A DNA stretch of 64,000 nt from Periplaneta americana (GCF_040183065.1 NC_091130.1:28194359-28258358); one strand, 5' to 3'. Positions 1 through 11,417 are shown, counted from the first letter of the stretch. Translations and numbers: made by a program. Notes: a model not told the origin generated them from the sequence alone.

Positions 1-486
1 CGTGTATACAAATTTTGGATACGAAATTCCTGTTCGAGCCGAAACCCTTCCCTTGTAAGTACAACTAACCTAATATCCTCATGTTGTGAGAAAAATTCCT
101 ACCTTTACTGATGATGGATCATCTCCAACAGTATTCTGGAGTCGTAGGATTCAATCTTTTGGCGTCAGTGACGATTTAAAATTATAAAGTAATCATTATA
201 AAGTCTTGTTGACTGAAATCCATTAATTTTATTGATAGACTGTTAACTTCAAAAATATCTAGCAGTTAAACTAGGAAATAAGTTGAAGAAATCTGAAGAT
301 GAAACCTGCCTGCAATCCGAAACGTTGCAGATGTAGTCTTCCTGAATTGTTCTTTTATTTTTAATATAACAAATAATTTGTTCTTAATTTAATGTTCTAA
401 GTTAAGCCTTCTGCGTTACTTTTTTGTTAATTTAAGGAGTATTATATTGTAATGTAGTATGAAGGTGACTATTCTGCTTCCAACAG
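1..486. other. Intron sequence upstream of the first visible protease exon
   Basis: AT-rich sequence with no recognisable coding stretch. It ends in the splice acceptor CTTCCAACAG at 477-486. No exon encoding an IVGG-type activation site was found here, so the 5' exon(s) of the protease gene should lie left of the window. Confidence 0.5.
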
Positions 487-578
487 ATCTCTCTGCAGTA
501 CAATAATCAACACATGTGTGGAGGCTCCATTCTAACCGAGAACTACTGCCTTACGGCAGCCCACTGTGTTGATGGAGT
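487..578 (+). CDS. S1 serine protease, exon 1 of 5 visible (catalytic His)
   Basis: First visible exon of a chymotrypsin-fold (S1A) protease that cleaves peptide bonds, probably secreted (digestive or extracellular) as in related insect enzymes. It starts in phase 0 after CCAACAG and ends two bases into a codon before a GTGAGT donor. The 30 residues read [20 protein letters not shown]: the family's SLQ strand, Cys42, and TAAHC with catalytic His57 and Cys58. An extra Cys stands at position 52 (NYCLTAAHC), where Val is usual. About 15 residues from the IVGG site to here are missing and belong upstream. A cryptic acceptor (CTGCAG, ending 498) exists but would delete the conserved SLQ. The following intron is 10.0 kb. 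Confidence 0.93.
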
Positions 579-599
579 GTGAGTATCCAACAAATGTCT

Positions 600-933
600 A
601 TATTTATTAGAGCTGAGGACGGAGCGAGTAGATCCGTTGAGTTACTCGGTTCTATCGGTTTATGTCTTGGCAGCGGAGCACCGAAGTTACTCGGTTAACC
701 GTAGCCGTTACCGGTCAGTTCAAACGTTCAAACAGAGTTCTCGTGTTTTAATTAATTCTAGCAGGCAACAACGTAGGTACTGTTGTATTTAAATATTATC
801 TGCTGCAGGACAAATTATTTCCTTATCCCCAAGGCGGGCTGAAAGGCCTCTAGTATTGAAGAGGAGTTCATTCTATTATATGACCTGTCAAGTGGGCCTA
901 ATGAACACTGAATCTGAACATATTACTATACAC

Positions 934-1022
<89 letters not shown>

Positions 1023-1810
1023 GAGTGTTTCATTAATATTAAAATATGTTAAAAAAAAGAATTGCATTATGTTTTTCTTCTATTTGTGTTTATTGGATTT
1101 GTGTTACCTCATCAGTCATCATTTTATTTGTATTTATTTCTACGAATTATGTTACCTAATTACTTTAATTTATCAATAATATTAACTTACCCTTCACCAA
1201 AGAGAACATGGTTGTATTGAAGGCTAGTAATGTTATAAAATAAATAAGCATTATGTTCTTCAGTTTAGGATTCCACGTTTTATTGATTATTTTATCCACT
1301 TTCCGTAATAGTAAATAATTCTGTGTGTTATTTTTAAGTGTTTTAGGCAGCGCTTCATGGAGCCCGTTTCTTTCTATCTTCTTTTTTACTTAGCTGCAGC
1401 GTTTAACGTTTACCTCACATGTTAATTTATTAGCTGTTAGTATTATAAATTGTTTCATCAATTTTATTTCGTCTGTCATATATAACAACACTGAAAGTTA
1501 AATAGGCCTTTCATACAAAATAACCACGCAAATATTTGTAATCATGCAAATGAAATTTGCAACTGCCATTTTGCAATGAAGAGAAGCACTTTTTTCTCGT
1601 CAATCGGCAAAACGAAAGAGCTTTACTACAACGCTTTTAAAACACGCTTGGTTTCACTTTCAAAGTACGTTCTAAAATCGACTCAATCTATCTAAATTTT
1701 AAATCTGCCGCCACAAATTTGTACTCGGTACTGTACTCGGTTCAACCGAGTAATGACGTCACAGTAACTGCTCCGAACCGAACCGCTCCGTCCCCAGCCC
1801 TAATATTTAT
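600..1810. mobile_element. hAT-type non-autonomous DNA transposon (608-1802) with 8-bp target duplication
   Basis: The terminal inverted repeat begins TAGAGCTGAGGACGGAGCG on the left and TAGGGCTGGGGACGGAGCG on the right (reverse complement), 17 of 19 identical. It is flanked by a perfect 8-bp duplication, ATATTTAT, at 600-607 and 1803-1810. An 8-bp duplication and a TAGRGCTG terminus are typical of the hAT superfamily. Subterminal repeats of TTACTCGGTT occur near both ends. No transposase is visible, so it would need one supplied in trans. It sits about 20 bp downstream of the exon 1 donor. Confidence 0.9.
931..1021. repeat. Palindromic (AAT)n-(ATT)n microsatellite
   Basis: A run of AAT triplets passes directly into a run of ATT triplets, so the two halves are complementary and can fold into one hairpin with almost no loop. 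It lies inside the hAT element. Confidence 0.9.
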
Positions 1811-1835
1811 ACAGGGTTTAATAACTCTCATGTTT

Positions 1836-3006
1836 CTTCCTTGCGCTCACAAGTTGGGCACAGTTCTTGGTCCAATTTTATTCTTGATTTATATAAATTA
1901 TTTGTTATTAACTGATTTACGCAAATATAATGGGGTTATGTACTCATATGCGGATGATACCGTAATTCTTTTTGGTGAAAAATCTTGGAAAGGCACTTAT
2001 ATTAATGCGAATAATGGATTACAGGTAATTAAAGAGTGGTTTGATTCAAACGCTCTTTCCTTAAACACATCCAAAACAACTGTTGTTCCATTTTCACTAA
2101 GGTCCAGTAGTCTTCAATCTCCTCAATCTTCCTTTAGGCTCAAAATTCATCATTCAGATTGTTCTTCTCAAAATTGTGAATGTCCCATATTAACCGAATC
2201 CTCAGAAGTTAAGTATTTAGGCATTACAATCGACCAACACTTAGGCCTACTATGGAACAAACATATTGCATATTTATGCAATAGATTACGTAACACAATT
2301 TATATCTTTGTTATACTTCGGTCATATTTACCAGTTAATATTTTACGTCTCATTTATTTAGCTTTATTTCAATCCATTCTCCAGTATGGAATTTTAGGGT
2401 GGGGACATGCATGTATTTCTAATCTCACTCCACTTCAGAAAAGAATTATTAAAATATGCCTTAATAAACCAATTGACTACTCACCTGAGCTTTTGTTTAC
2501 TGATTTTAATGTTTTGAAAATTAAACAGATTTATTATATTGCCTTATTAATCTTCATACATAAAAACCGTAATAAATTCAAATTGTATCATCATAAATAT
2601 GGAACTAAAAGATCCAAAGTGTTTCACAAACACAGCTCTGAGCCATGGTACCTACTTTGGTCCAAGGTTATACAATAAAATAATTGATAAATACCCAAAT
2701 TTTGAAAACTTAGTATCAGAAATTTCAAAAATAGCGTTATGAATTTAATTTTTAAAGAATATATATTGATTTAATATGTATATGTATTTGTATGACTTAA
2801 ATGGTTAAAATTGAAATTGTATTTTTAAATTTAATTTATTCCTGTAATTTTTTTCTTGACCCAGTTTGTGTCAAAAAATTATCTTTGTGTTTATCTTTGT
2901 GTTTAGATATCCCCCTAAGCACGAGTTTTTTACTCCTTCAGGGAAGAAATAAGATTGTATTTTTGTCCATGTTATTTTATTAACAATAAAACAATAAACA
3001 ATAAAA
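1836..3006 (+). pseudogene. 5'-truncated non-LTR retrotransposon, reverse transcriptase C-terminal half
   Basis: The frame from about 1852 to 2678 encodes the second half of a LINE-type reverse transcriptase: GTVLGPILFLIYIN (RT motif B region), then YADDT, the catalytic Asp pair. Further on comes SSEVKYLGITID, the conserved thumb region. Near 2620 the reading frame shifts: the expected C-terminal block (HGTYFGPRLYNK) continues in another frame to a TGA at 2740-2742. The 3' end has a CAATAAA-type tail (2983-3006). CATGTTT occurs at 1829-1835 and 3007-3013 and may be the target duplication. The endonuclease and RT N-terminus are absent. The clade looks Jockey/CR1-like, but this is uncertain. 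Confidence 0.85.
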
Positions 3007-3013
3007 CATGTTT

Positions 3014-3363
3014 TTACAACACATCTCTGTCTTCTTACAGCATCTATACATTCGGAGATAAAGATCGCTTTCTAGTCGTTCTCGTTACGAACTACCAGAG
3101 TAATAACTTTTATATGAAGTAGGATCATAAGTAGGCTCCACATTCCAGCCACCTATAAACTGGAACGAAGTTGCCTGATTCGAAGTATATGTGACGTCAC
3201 AGCGCAGGTACAGGTACCTTCGTATACAAAATAGGTTACGCATCCTCTATCTTCTTCCTCTAGAAAGTCAAAACCGGGACGCAATTATAGTGAGTAGTCT
3301 TATCGATCACTGCTCTTACTAGTCGTATTATTTAAATAGCTACATCTTTGTGGCTGATTCAAG
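3014..3363. other. Intronic sequence, nothing recognised
   Basis: Intron 1 sequence between the non-LTR fragment and the next inverted-repeat element. I see no coding potential or repeat structure. Confidence 0.4.
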
Positions 3364-4976
3364 CAAATACCTTGCTATAATAATACCGGACAGCTGTATA
3401 CTAGCAGCATTGGCGTGAGTGCGAAAAATCGCGGACCTGACATCTAGCGCAGAGGGACGGAATTACGTCCACATATACAAATATTAACATAGCGAGATTC
3501 GGACTATTGTTTAAAACATGAGTTACTAATGTGGAATTATATATGAAAGACTTAAGAAATGTTGAATAATATTTAATGTAAAATTATTATCTCATATCTA
3601 AGCTGCATATTATGAGAAATATTGCATACTTCATATTACTTTCCGTAATTAATTGTTACATATTTTTTTCTTTGGTTTACCGAGACAAAATCAATCTGAT
3701 ATTAGGAATGAATTTACAGTAATGTTTTATATACGCATTGCTGACAACTGCAAAGATAAAATTGATAGTAATCTGATGCTTGTAATAATTAGTAAAGGCA
3801 TGTGGACAATTTGATAAAACCTTAAAATCCAATACATTTTAACTTCTATTCATTTATTAGATCTAAATAAAAAAACTAATTTGTATTTTTCTATCAACAC
3901 AAAGACGAGGGAATTAGGCCTACTAAAGAATGTTGCTGACTTACGTTTTATGAACTGTCGGAAATCGAAAGTACGATTTGGAGCAATTTGTAATGCTGCA
4001 ATTGTCACGATTATAAACAGCACATATTATACACCCTGACATTTTAACACTAGTACCAATTCATAAAACTATTAACAAATTAACTAGCCCAGCAACAATA
4101 TACATTGCAGTTGATTACAGCTTGTTTCGCGAGTATATCTATCCCGGCAGGTAGATAGCAGCGCTATCGTCGTTCGCACGTAAAACTGCTAGCTCAGCGA
4201 ATAGGGATTATAAAGAATGGACACTTCGCGTCGGTACCTTTGATGTAGCCGGAGTGATTTCAATGACCTTCAAGCCAGCTAAAGCGTGAGATTCTGCTTT
4301 CTCCCTAGAGTTGGCGCTGACATCACACCAGCTAGCAGTCGACACAGCAGAAATATAACACATAATTATAATTAATATATCTAGGCACATTATGTACTCA
4401 AAATAAATTGGATCCATAAAATAATAAATCCGTCATTAACTGTAATGTCTAGACTCTAGAGTTCCTTTATAATGAGAGTTGAGACGTTGAACCCAACAAC
4501 AATTAAAATATGTAATGATGTGATAGCACTGAAAATGGAAAAACAAAACTCTTACGAGAAGTAAAACCATATACCTATATTATATTATATACAAATATTA
4601 AACGAATTCGATACTTAATTTTATAATGTATTATATTATTTTATAATATAATGTATGATATCTGAAATATAAAATATTATTATTACAACTAGTTTGTCAC
4701 TGACAAATGAGGAAAAGCTGTTAACTTGAATTTATTTTAAGCAAAGCATTACTGGATTATGTAATAAGGTAGGCGATGTTTGGATCCCGTGTCTCAATTC
4801 CATTCTCAATTATTATCTTAGCGTGTGCTCGATTACACTAACCTCTAGCGCTTGAAAGTGGAACTATACGCTGGCGCACACAGAAAAAAAAAACACAGGA
4901 AAATTCGCTCAGTGTCCATTCTTTATAATCCCTATTCACTGGCTAGCTGTCCGGTATTATTATAGTAAGGTATTTG
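3364..4976. mobile_element. Inverted-repeat DNA element, apparently interrupted in its left arm
   Basis: Two inverted pairs are seen. One is 32 bp (3364-3395 with 4945-4976, one mismatch, beginning CAAATACCTT). The other is 31 bp (4195-4225 with 4911-4941, one mismatch, containing GGGATTATAAAGAATGG). The two right arms are adjacent, while the two left arms are about 800 bp apart. The simplest reading is one element with terminal repeats of about 65 bp whose left repeat was split by an insertion at about 3396-4191. GCTAGC/AGCT motifs at the break could be the target site. No transposase was found. Confidence 0.7.
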
Positions 4977-5538
4977 ATTGAAGCTTCATTGTAGAGGTAA
5001 AATGCCTAAGGTAAGACGCTCAAGCGTGTAATATTGCAGGGCATAGTTGAGGATATTTTAACTAATATTTTCACTGTCAATATATACAACATTACATAAA
5101 AATTGTGTAAAAGAGACGTAAAAGTGGCAAAAAACAGTCCACTAAAAGGCACGGTAATTTCCTAGTACCCGGTACTCGTTACATAGGTCGTTTTTATGTT
5201 TAACATATTTAGTATAACTTGTTGCTTGTGAGCCATCCCAAACCCTGACCTCCACTCCTAAGAGCGCCAGTTCTTATATACCCGTCAGTCAAGGCCTTCT
5301 GACAAATAAAAGCAATTGACAATAGATATCTCAGTCGTGACAACCTCATAAAATATCCTATCAATTGAAAAATCGATCTTGCTACGTACAACATAATTAT
5401 ATTATATTATTATATTATTACCCATTTCAGCGAGTACTGACGACCACTGCAAAATACGACAATTTGGTCCAGGGAGCATTCTCTTTTGGCACAAGGGTGA
5501 TTTATGTAACATATTTCTAATTTAGTCTTTTAAATACA

Positions 5539-6630
5539 GGTACATTCTTTAATAAGTCACTGAAAAAGAAATGTGAATATAGGAAATGGAGTGAGTACCG
5601 TACGAAATTATTATTATTTTTTGGCGCGTCATTTTTACGTAAATAACGACATATAAAAAGGGATTATAAGCAAGTACGTACACTACGCTTGTCAAATGCG
5701 CATCACCATGCTTTCCAAAAGGCACTTTTCAATGCCCGACACCCCCCTAAAACCCCTCTTGGGGACTTGGCCCCCAAACCTTCATGCAATTAATTTATAG
5801 TAATTAACCGGTCCATCACAATTGAGTTGAAGGTAGGAGTTACATTTTATAATGTGTTCTTTCTTGTTTTAGGGTGCTCCGCCCCTTAAAAACCCCTGTT
5901 GGGGACTTAGTCCCCAAACCCTCGTGCAATTAATTTATAGTAGCCTAATAAACCGGTCCATCACCTTTGGGTTGAAGGTACGAGTTATATTTTATGATGT
6001 GTTCTTTCTTGCTTTAGGGGACTCCGCCCCCTAAAATCCCTGTTGGGAACTTGGCCCCCAAACCTTCGCGCAATTAATTTATAGTAATTAACCGGTCCAT
6101 CACCTTTGGGTTGAAGGTACGACTTATATTTTATGAAGTGTTCTTTCTTGCTTTAGGGGGCTCCACCGCCTAAAACCCCCCTTGGGGACTTGGCCCCCAA
6201 ATCTTCATGCAATTAATTTATAATAATTAACCGGTCCATCACATTTGAAGGGTACACGGGAAAAACGATCAAGATCCATCAAAAATCGAAATTGAGTTAA
6301 TAATGCTATCTTATAGTGGAAAGAAAGTACTATCATGTGGTCTAGCTAGTAATAAGAAATCATCATTCTTGACATTCCACTACGTCAATTTCTATTAAGT
6401 ACGCACATAACTAAGTATTAAGTGCTTAAACTTTAAAATTCGTTTTTCTCGAAACTTTCTAAAGTGGACCTTGATCGTTATTCCCGTATACCCTTCATTT
6501 GAGTTGAAGGTACTGGTACATTCTTTAATAAATCACTGAAAAACAAATGTGAATATATAGGATGTGGAGTGTGTACGAAATTATTATTATTTTTGGCGCA
6601 TCATTTTTAAGTAAATAACGACAAATAAAA
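5539..6630. repeat. Flanking direct duplication around a 140-bp tandem array
   Basis: Positions 5539-5660 and 6515-6630 are diverged direct copies (both start GGTACATTCTTTAATAA and continue to AAATAACGACA). Between them, about 5735-6245 holds four copies of a 140-bp unit. The CAATTAATTTATA landmark recurs at 5787, 5927, 6071 and 6210 (spacings 140, 144, 139). Each unit carries a GC-rich CTTGGGGACTTGGCCCCCAA block that can fold on itself. Confidence 0.85.
6243..6500. mobile_element. 250-bp MITE (6247-6496) with 4-bp duplication ATTT
   Basis: Termini are GAAGGGTACACGGGAA on the left and GAAGGGTATACGGGAA on the right (reverse complement). The inverted repeat runs about 30 bp with a few mismatches. 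ATTT flanks both ends (6243-6246 and 6497-6500). The neighbouring 140-bp repeat units supply the uninterrupted version of the target (CCATCACAATTGAGTTGAAG at 5813-5832), which confirms both boundaries. No coding sequence; superfamily not assigned. Confidence 0.85.
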
Positions 6631-6841
6631 ACTAACATGCCACATAACATTATTTTAAGAAATACAGGAAACAAGAAATTACATACAAGTGCATGTAATA
6701 AAGAATAAGCAAACCATCTTCGATTAATCATTTCAAAACAACGTGAATATAGCGTGGACTGTGTAGTAAAATAATTTCTTATATGTTACTCCCAATGTGC
6801 ATCATTGTTAACTTATGAAAACAAGTTAAATTTAACATCTA

Positions 6842-8086
6842 TCTATATATATATAATTTGAACTGGTAATGGAAATTACGGGAAAACGGCTGAACGGATT
6901 TTAATAAATGGCCCCTCATTTTCATGCTTGGCATCCAAAGTGTTTCGGAAAAGTAGTAGTTTTCAGTGAAATGTCAATTTTCCTACATAATTTTCCTATT
7001 TTCTACAATCCATCTGTTGTCAGTTTTGAGAACTAATTTTATTCAATCACGGCCGACTTGATTGAATTTCAGAACAAAACACACACTACAATAAACAATA
7101 GGCTATTACACGAAGGCCATGACCTGCAGGATTGCCGACATATTTAGAGCTCAATTCAATTTGTTATTAAAAACTGATTCTGCAGTGTATAATTTTCTGA
7201 GTACAGCTGTGTATTGGATATTCAAATCTACGAAACTTGAAGTGGTTTGATGACATTATTACCATTAGAAATTAAATATTATTATAGTTAATATCATGAT
7301 GCATCTATTTTTCATTAATTTTACATAATATTGAGCTATATTGATGACATGAAAGTGAAACGTTTTGAGGTTATGTAAGTAAATGTAGAGAATATCTTAA
7401 TTTAGATCTTCATTTCTATAATTTACCGAGTGGCTGCTATATATAACTACAAAACTTACGTAAGATAATAATATTGTTATTAAAAATCAAATGTTTTTAT
7501 ACTTATTAACCCAGTGGGGCTGGTCTTTTTCATATACTTAATGGCGGTGTAGTGTAGATATTGATATGTGTCATTGTCTTCAGTATCGGCTCGAGAGAGC
7601 GCAAAAATTACAGTTCCTAAGGAAAGATCAAAAGGTATTACTTACTGATAAAATAAGAGGCCTAGAAAATTTTGTAATCTCCAGATCATTTCAGCAAGAT
7701 CTCTTAGTAGGATAAAATGATTTTACGCTCTACATTTCAAGTTCTGCATGCAGCAGCTATGCGAATATGCTATTGTTCGAAAGCTTAGCAAACCTGTCAT
7801 TTTTTAAATTTTGCCTACAATCCACAATGACCTGAAATAGCTTCTGCTATCGTCCTGACATTGATACCTGCGTTTTCGCGTTGAAACTCAAAAACTGAAG
7901 TTGGATAGGTTCAAGAAAAATTATTTGGCCTAAAAAAATCCATTCAGGGGGAGTATGTTTCATTATTATGGAAGCAAATAACTATCAAAAAGACAAGTAT
8001 TCTTCATTGAAAATGAATCTGAAAAATTTTTATTTGAACGTCTAACGAACTTAGTTTGCAGCAGCATTTGCTGCACAAGCCACTAG
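6842..8086 (+). mobile_element. Non-autonomous Helitron-like element, family 1
   Basis: It begins TCTATATATATATAA after an A at 6841 and ends CTAG (8083-8086) before a T at 8087. That matches the 5'-TC..CTRR-3' ends and A|T insertion of Helitrons. A 7-bp hairpin, TGCAGCA-GCATT-TGCTGCA (8057-8075), stands 7 bases before CTAG, as expected of the 3' end. The early segment (GGGAAAACGGCTGAACGG) is a common insect repeat motif. No Rep/helicase is encoded, and no target duplication is expected. Confidence 0.75.
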
Positions 8087-8616
8087 TGGCATATAAGCAC
8101 AATTTGAAGAAAGATAGGATATATTAAATAATATTCATCTTTCATAATGATCTTCGGATGGAAAATAACAATGAAATATGTATAAAATAGAAATTACATA
8201 CAGGTGAGCATATAAAAAATAGTAAGTAGAATCATTTATTTGATTGATAAGCTTAAATTACTCCAGATTTAGTGTAAGAATGGTCTATGTAACGAGTACC
8301 GGGTACTAGGAAAATACCAAAGGCACTGCAGTACCAAAATTCACAGAAAGTGTGTTGAAAGTAATCCAAAAGAACCAGTACCATCAAAATCTGAAAATTA
8401 TGAAGATATTAACTCGACGTTTAGCATGGATTTACGTAGCCTCCATACCATGACGCTCAATGCGAACATTCAATCAATAAATTAAATAATCTACATTTTA
8501 GGGAATTTCTACATAAACATATAGAAAATTAGTGGGGTTTCAATGATGAGCGACATGCAATATCTTAAAGAAACACGAATAGAAATATCTTGTAGGCCTA
8601 CTAAATTGTTTATTTA

Positions 8617-8863
8617 AGTAGGTTATTTTACGACGCTGTATCAACATCTCATGTTATTTAGCGTCTGAATGAGGTGAAGGTGATAATGCCGGTGAAATGA
8701 GTCCGGAGTCCAGCGCCGAAAGTTACCTAGCATTTGCTCAAATTGGGTTGAGGGACTACTCAGGAAAAAACCTCAACCAGGTAACTTGTCCCGACCGAGA
8801 TTCGAACCCGGGCCACCTGGTTTCGCGCCCAGACGCGCTAACCGTTACTCCATGGGTGTGGAC
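8617..8863 (-). repeat. tRNA-headed SINE, family A, copy 1
   Basis: Read on the minus strand it starts with a tRNA-like head holding an A box (TAACGGTTAGCGCG) and a B box (GGTTCGAATCT). A body with ACCTGGTTGAGG follows, and a tail ending near GTCGTAAAATAACC. It matches the copy at 19856-20092 over its whole length, with a few extra bases in the middle. Transcription would be by RNA polymerase III from the head. Confidence 0.85.
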
Positions 8864-9336
8864 TCTTGTACTAAATCTCGCATGAATAACGTCATGTGCT
8901 ATAGAACGAATTTCTTGCAATATAAAATCATTTCAAGTGATATCCGCATATGTTCAATTTCCGTAACTTAGTGTTCGGCGTACTATTACATAGATAATGC
9001 AACGGACAAGGATGTAAACAAACAGGTCTTCGCAGCGTGTTCCTGGAGTACAGTCAACTCCCGACATTCCGAAGCTATACTAGTAAACACATGCTTGAGC
9101 CGTGATGTTCATTTTCGTCGTGATCTTTGCAGTGAATAATAACGTGCATTCATAAGTTCAAATTTTGTTAATTTTACTGTATCTCCTTTTTTATATTGGT
9201 TGTATTATTTTATTTCTATTTCTATAGTTGTAATTATATTCTGTATTCTATATATTTAAATTTAAATAATAAATAAATAAATAAACAAATGAACAGCAGA
9301 TTTAGGCCCACTTAATTTTACTTATTTTTTTACTTA
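8864..9336. other. Intronic sequence with a possible non-LTR 3' tail
   Basis: Mostly featureless AT-rich sequence. At 9258-9293 an (AAAT)n tract resembles the tail of a non-LTR element whose 3' untranslated part may be 9180-9257, but no coding part is left. Confidence 0.35.
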
Positions 9337-10168
9337 CTAGCCGTACCCGTGCGATCCGCTGCACCTGTTAGAAATAAATATAAAGTAATTACATAATTAA
9401 AATAGGACGTTTGATCCAGAGAACATTCGTGTTTGATAGAAGGACAAATCGTTTAATATGTTACTTAATTTAAATTGTATTTAAATAATTACAATGCGGT
9501 CATTTTGGTCCAGAGACGACTCAGAAGTTACTGTAATAACATTATAGCATTATGTCCATCGAAGGAAACTACACTTTCCAATGGTGAAATAATAACTAAT
9601 TATACAAATCGGTTAATTACTTCATACAAACACAGAAACATTCTCTGTAGGCTATCTTTCATAGCTTTCGATTGTTGTTGTCCAAGGCCCCTTATAGACG
9701 TAGTCATTTATTTTCATTTCGTTACACCGTCTTAGATGGCATTGTATTTTAATTTTCAAACTCATTTATCTCATTAAATATCAGTTCTATCAAACTTTTG
9801 CAAGCAATAAAATTTATCGGAAATCATTTGTAAAGAAGCTTTTGTTATGTAACATATTTCATGAAAATCAATAATAAGCGAGATATTTGGATTTATTTAA
9901 TTCAGGCCCCCTTATCACCCCCCTTTTAAATAACGTATTTTGAATGTCATATAACCTAAAATCTAAGTTACAGCGAACTTAATTTATATTCCAATTTTCA
10001 TGTAAATCGGTTCAGCCATTATCGCGTTAAAAGGTAACAAACATCCAGACAGACAGACATAAAAAAAAATTCAAAAAAGCGATTTTCGGTTTCAGGGCGG
10101 TTAATTATATATGTTAGGACCAATTATTTTTGTAAAATCGAAAATTACCAGAAAAATTTCGGCTACAG

Positions 10169-10223
<55 letters not shown>

Positions 10224-10225
10224 GA
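9337..10225 (-). mobile_element. Non-autonomous Helitron-like element, family 2, copy 1
   Basis: On the minus strand the 3' end reads GTGCAGCGGATCGCAC..GGTACGGCTAG, a hairpin followed by CTAG, with host A/T at the junctions. The TC end is at 10225 (..TATAGA on the + strand). It is homologous along its length to 20881-21822 and 23923-25014. In this copy an ATT microsatellite (10168-10221) has grown inside the TC end. No Rep/helicase reading frame. Confidence 0.75.
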
Positions 10226-10265
10226 TTTCTATTTATTTATTTATAAATTTATTGTATTTATAAAT

Positions 10266-10324
<59 letters not shown>

Positions 10325-10385
10325 TTCACTTATTTATTCGTTCATTCATTCATTTATTTATTTATTTATTTAATTATTTATTTAC
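10226..10385. repeat. (TTTA)n microsatellite
   Basis: Imperfect TTTA/ATTT tetranucleotide run with a few C and G interruptions, directly after the Helitron end. Confidence 0.9.
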
Positions 10386-10581
10386 ATGTTTTGACGTCAT
10401 ATCAATTATTGTTTTTCAACCCAAATCATTATTTAATGTTTATGTAAGTCTATTTACATTTTTGTCCAGGAAAATAAAAGCTAAATAAATTTTCAATATC
10501 TTACGTGATTAATTCTCTTTTTCACATTAAACAAACAACAAGTAAGATGTAGCCTACGTTGGCTTTTATTTCCTTTTACAG

Positions 10582-10717
10582 ATATGTAGGTCTTTCAGTG
10601 TTGGCTGGAACAGTGTCATTGAGTTCTGGTGGACAGAGGAGGGTTGTAGCCAGTCACACTATGCATGAAGGGTACGACCCCTACGACCAGTGGATAAATG
10701 ACATTGCAGTTGTAAAG
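10582..10717 (+). CDS. S1 serine protease, exon 2 (catalytic Asp)
   Basis: The acceptor is TTCCTTTTACAG (ending 10581) and the donor is AAG|GTAAAA. The first base completes the Val codon begun in exon 1, then 45 codons follow and end in phase 0. The residues include SVLAGTVSLSSGG and end NDIAVVK, the equivalent of the family's DIALLK: Asp102 of the triad is present. The two segments between the triad His and Asp are of normal length. No frameshift or stop is seen. Confidence 0.93.
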
Positions 10718-10740
10718 GTAAAATCTCTAAAATCATAGTT

Positions 10741-11150
10741 AAAGGTGTTTGAGAATAAGGTGCTTAGAAAAATATTTCGGGCTAAGAAGGATCAAGTTAC
10801 AAGAGAAAGTTACACAACGCAGAACTGCACGCATTGTTTTCTTCACCTGGCATAATTAGGAACATTAAATCCAGACGTTTGAGATGGGCAGGACATGTAG
10901 CACGTATGGGCGTAACCAGAAATGCAGATAGTGTTAGTTGGAAGGCCGGAGGGAAAAAGATCTTTAGTAATGTCGAGACGTAGATGGGAGGATAATATTA
11001 AAATATATTTGAGGGAGGTAGGATATGATTGTAGAGACTGGATTAATCTTGCTCAGGATAGCGACCGTTGGCAAGCTTATGTGAGGACGGCAATGAACCT
11101 CCGGGTTCCTTAAAAGCCATAAGTATAAGGAACTGTAGAACACAACATAC
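10741..11150 (+). pseudogene. Non-LTR retroelement 3' fragment in protease intron 2
   Basis: This begins 23 bp after the exon 2 donor and matches 27568-27960 almost throughout: FENKVLRKIF, a LHAL..SSPDI block, and the terminal VGRPEGKR..RRWEDNIK segment ending MNLRVP and a stop near 11113. Small deletions break the frame. It is a 5'-truncated, decayed copy of the family at 27297-27960 and nearly fills the shortest protease intron. Confidence 0.85.
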
Positions 11151-11206
11151 AATATTTTATTGTGATGGATGAAGACCTAGGCCTTCATCCTCTCATATCA
11201 GGATAA

Positions 11207-11234
11207 TAATAATTATTAGTATCATTATTATTAC

Positions 11235-11276
<42 letters not shown>

Positions 11277-11286
11277 CATCATTATT
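11207..11286. repeat. (ATT)n microsatellite
   Basis: ATT triplets with scattered ATC and ACT variants. It ends only about 17 bp before the exon 3 acceptor. Confidence 0.9.
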
Positions 11287-11303
11287 TCTCCACGTTGTTA
11301 CAG

Positions 11304-11417
11304 CTGTCATCGCCTCTAGAGCTCGGGAGTTATGTTCAGCCGGTTCCTCTCCTTGGACAAGGCGTAGAGACCCCTGGAGGAACTCCTGCCACTGTCATCG
11401 GATGGGGACGTTTGGCA
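11304..11417 (+). CDS. S1 serine protease, exon 3
   Basis: Exactly 38 codons between the acceptor CACGTTGTTACAG and the donor GCA|GTAAGT, phase 0 on both sides. The residues run from LSSPLELGSYVQPVPL to TVIGWGRLA. VQPVPL is the usual strand after Asp102, and GWG is the conserved Gly-Trp-Gly around position 141. The stretch PGGTPATV is a normal-length surface loop before GWG. Confidence 0.92.

Larger units (their letters stand above)
5153..8318. repeat. 33-bp inverted repeat pair bounding a 3.2-kb block
   Basis: Positions 5153-5185 and 8286-8318 are reverse complements with one mismatch (core GAGTACCGGGTACTAGG). They enclose the tandem array, a MITE and a Helitron. A partial copy, CCGGGTACTAGGAAAATAC, is at 44791-44809, so this is a dispersed terminus. 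Whether the whole block ever moved as one unit is unclear. Confidence 0.6.

Noticed and set aside
5735..6245. CRISPR-like array
   Set aside because: Units of 140 bp are tandem without distinct spacers, in a eukaryotic genome.
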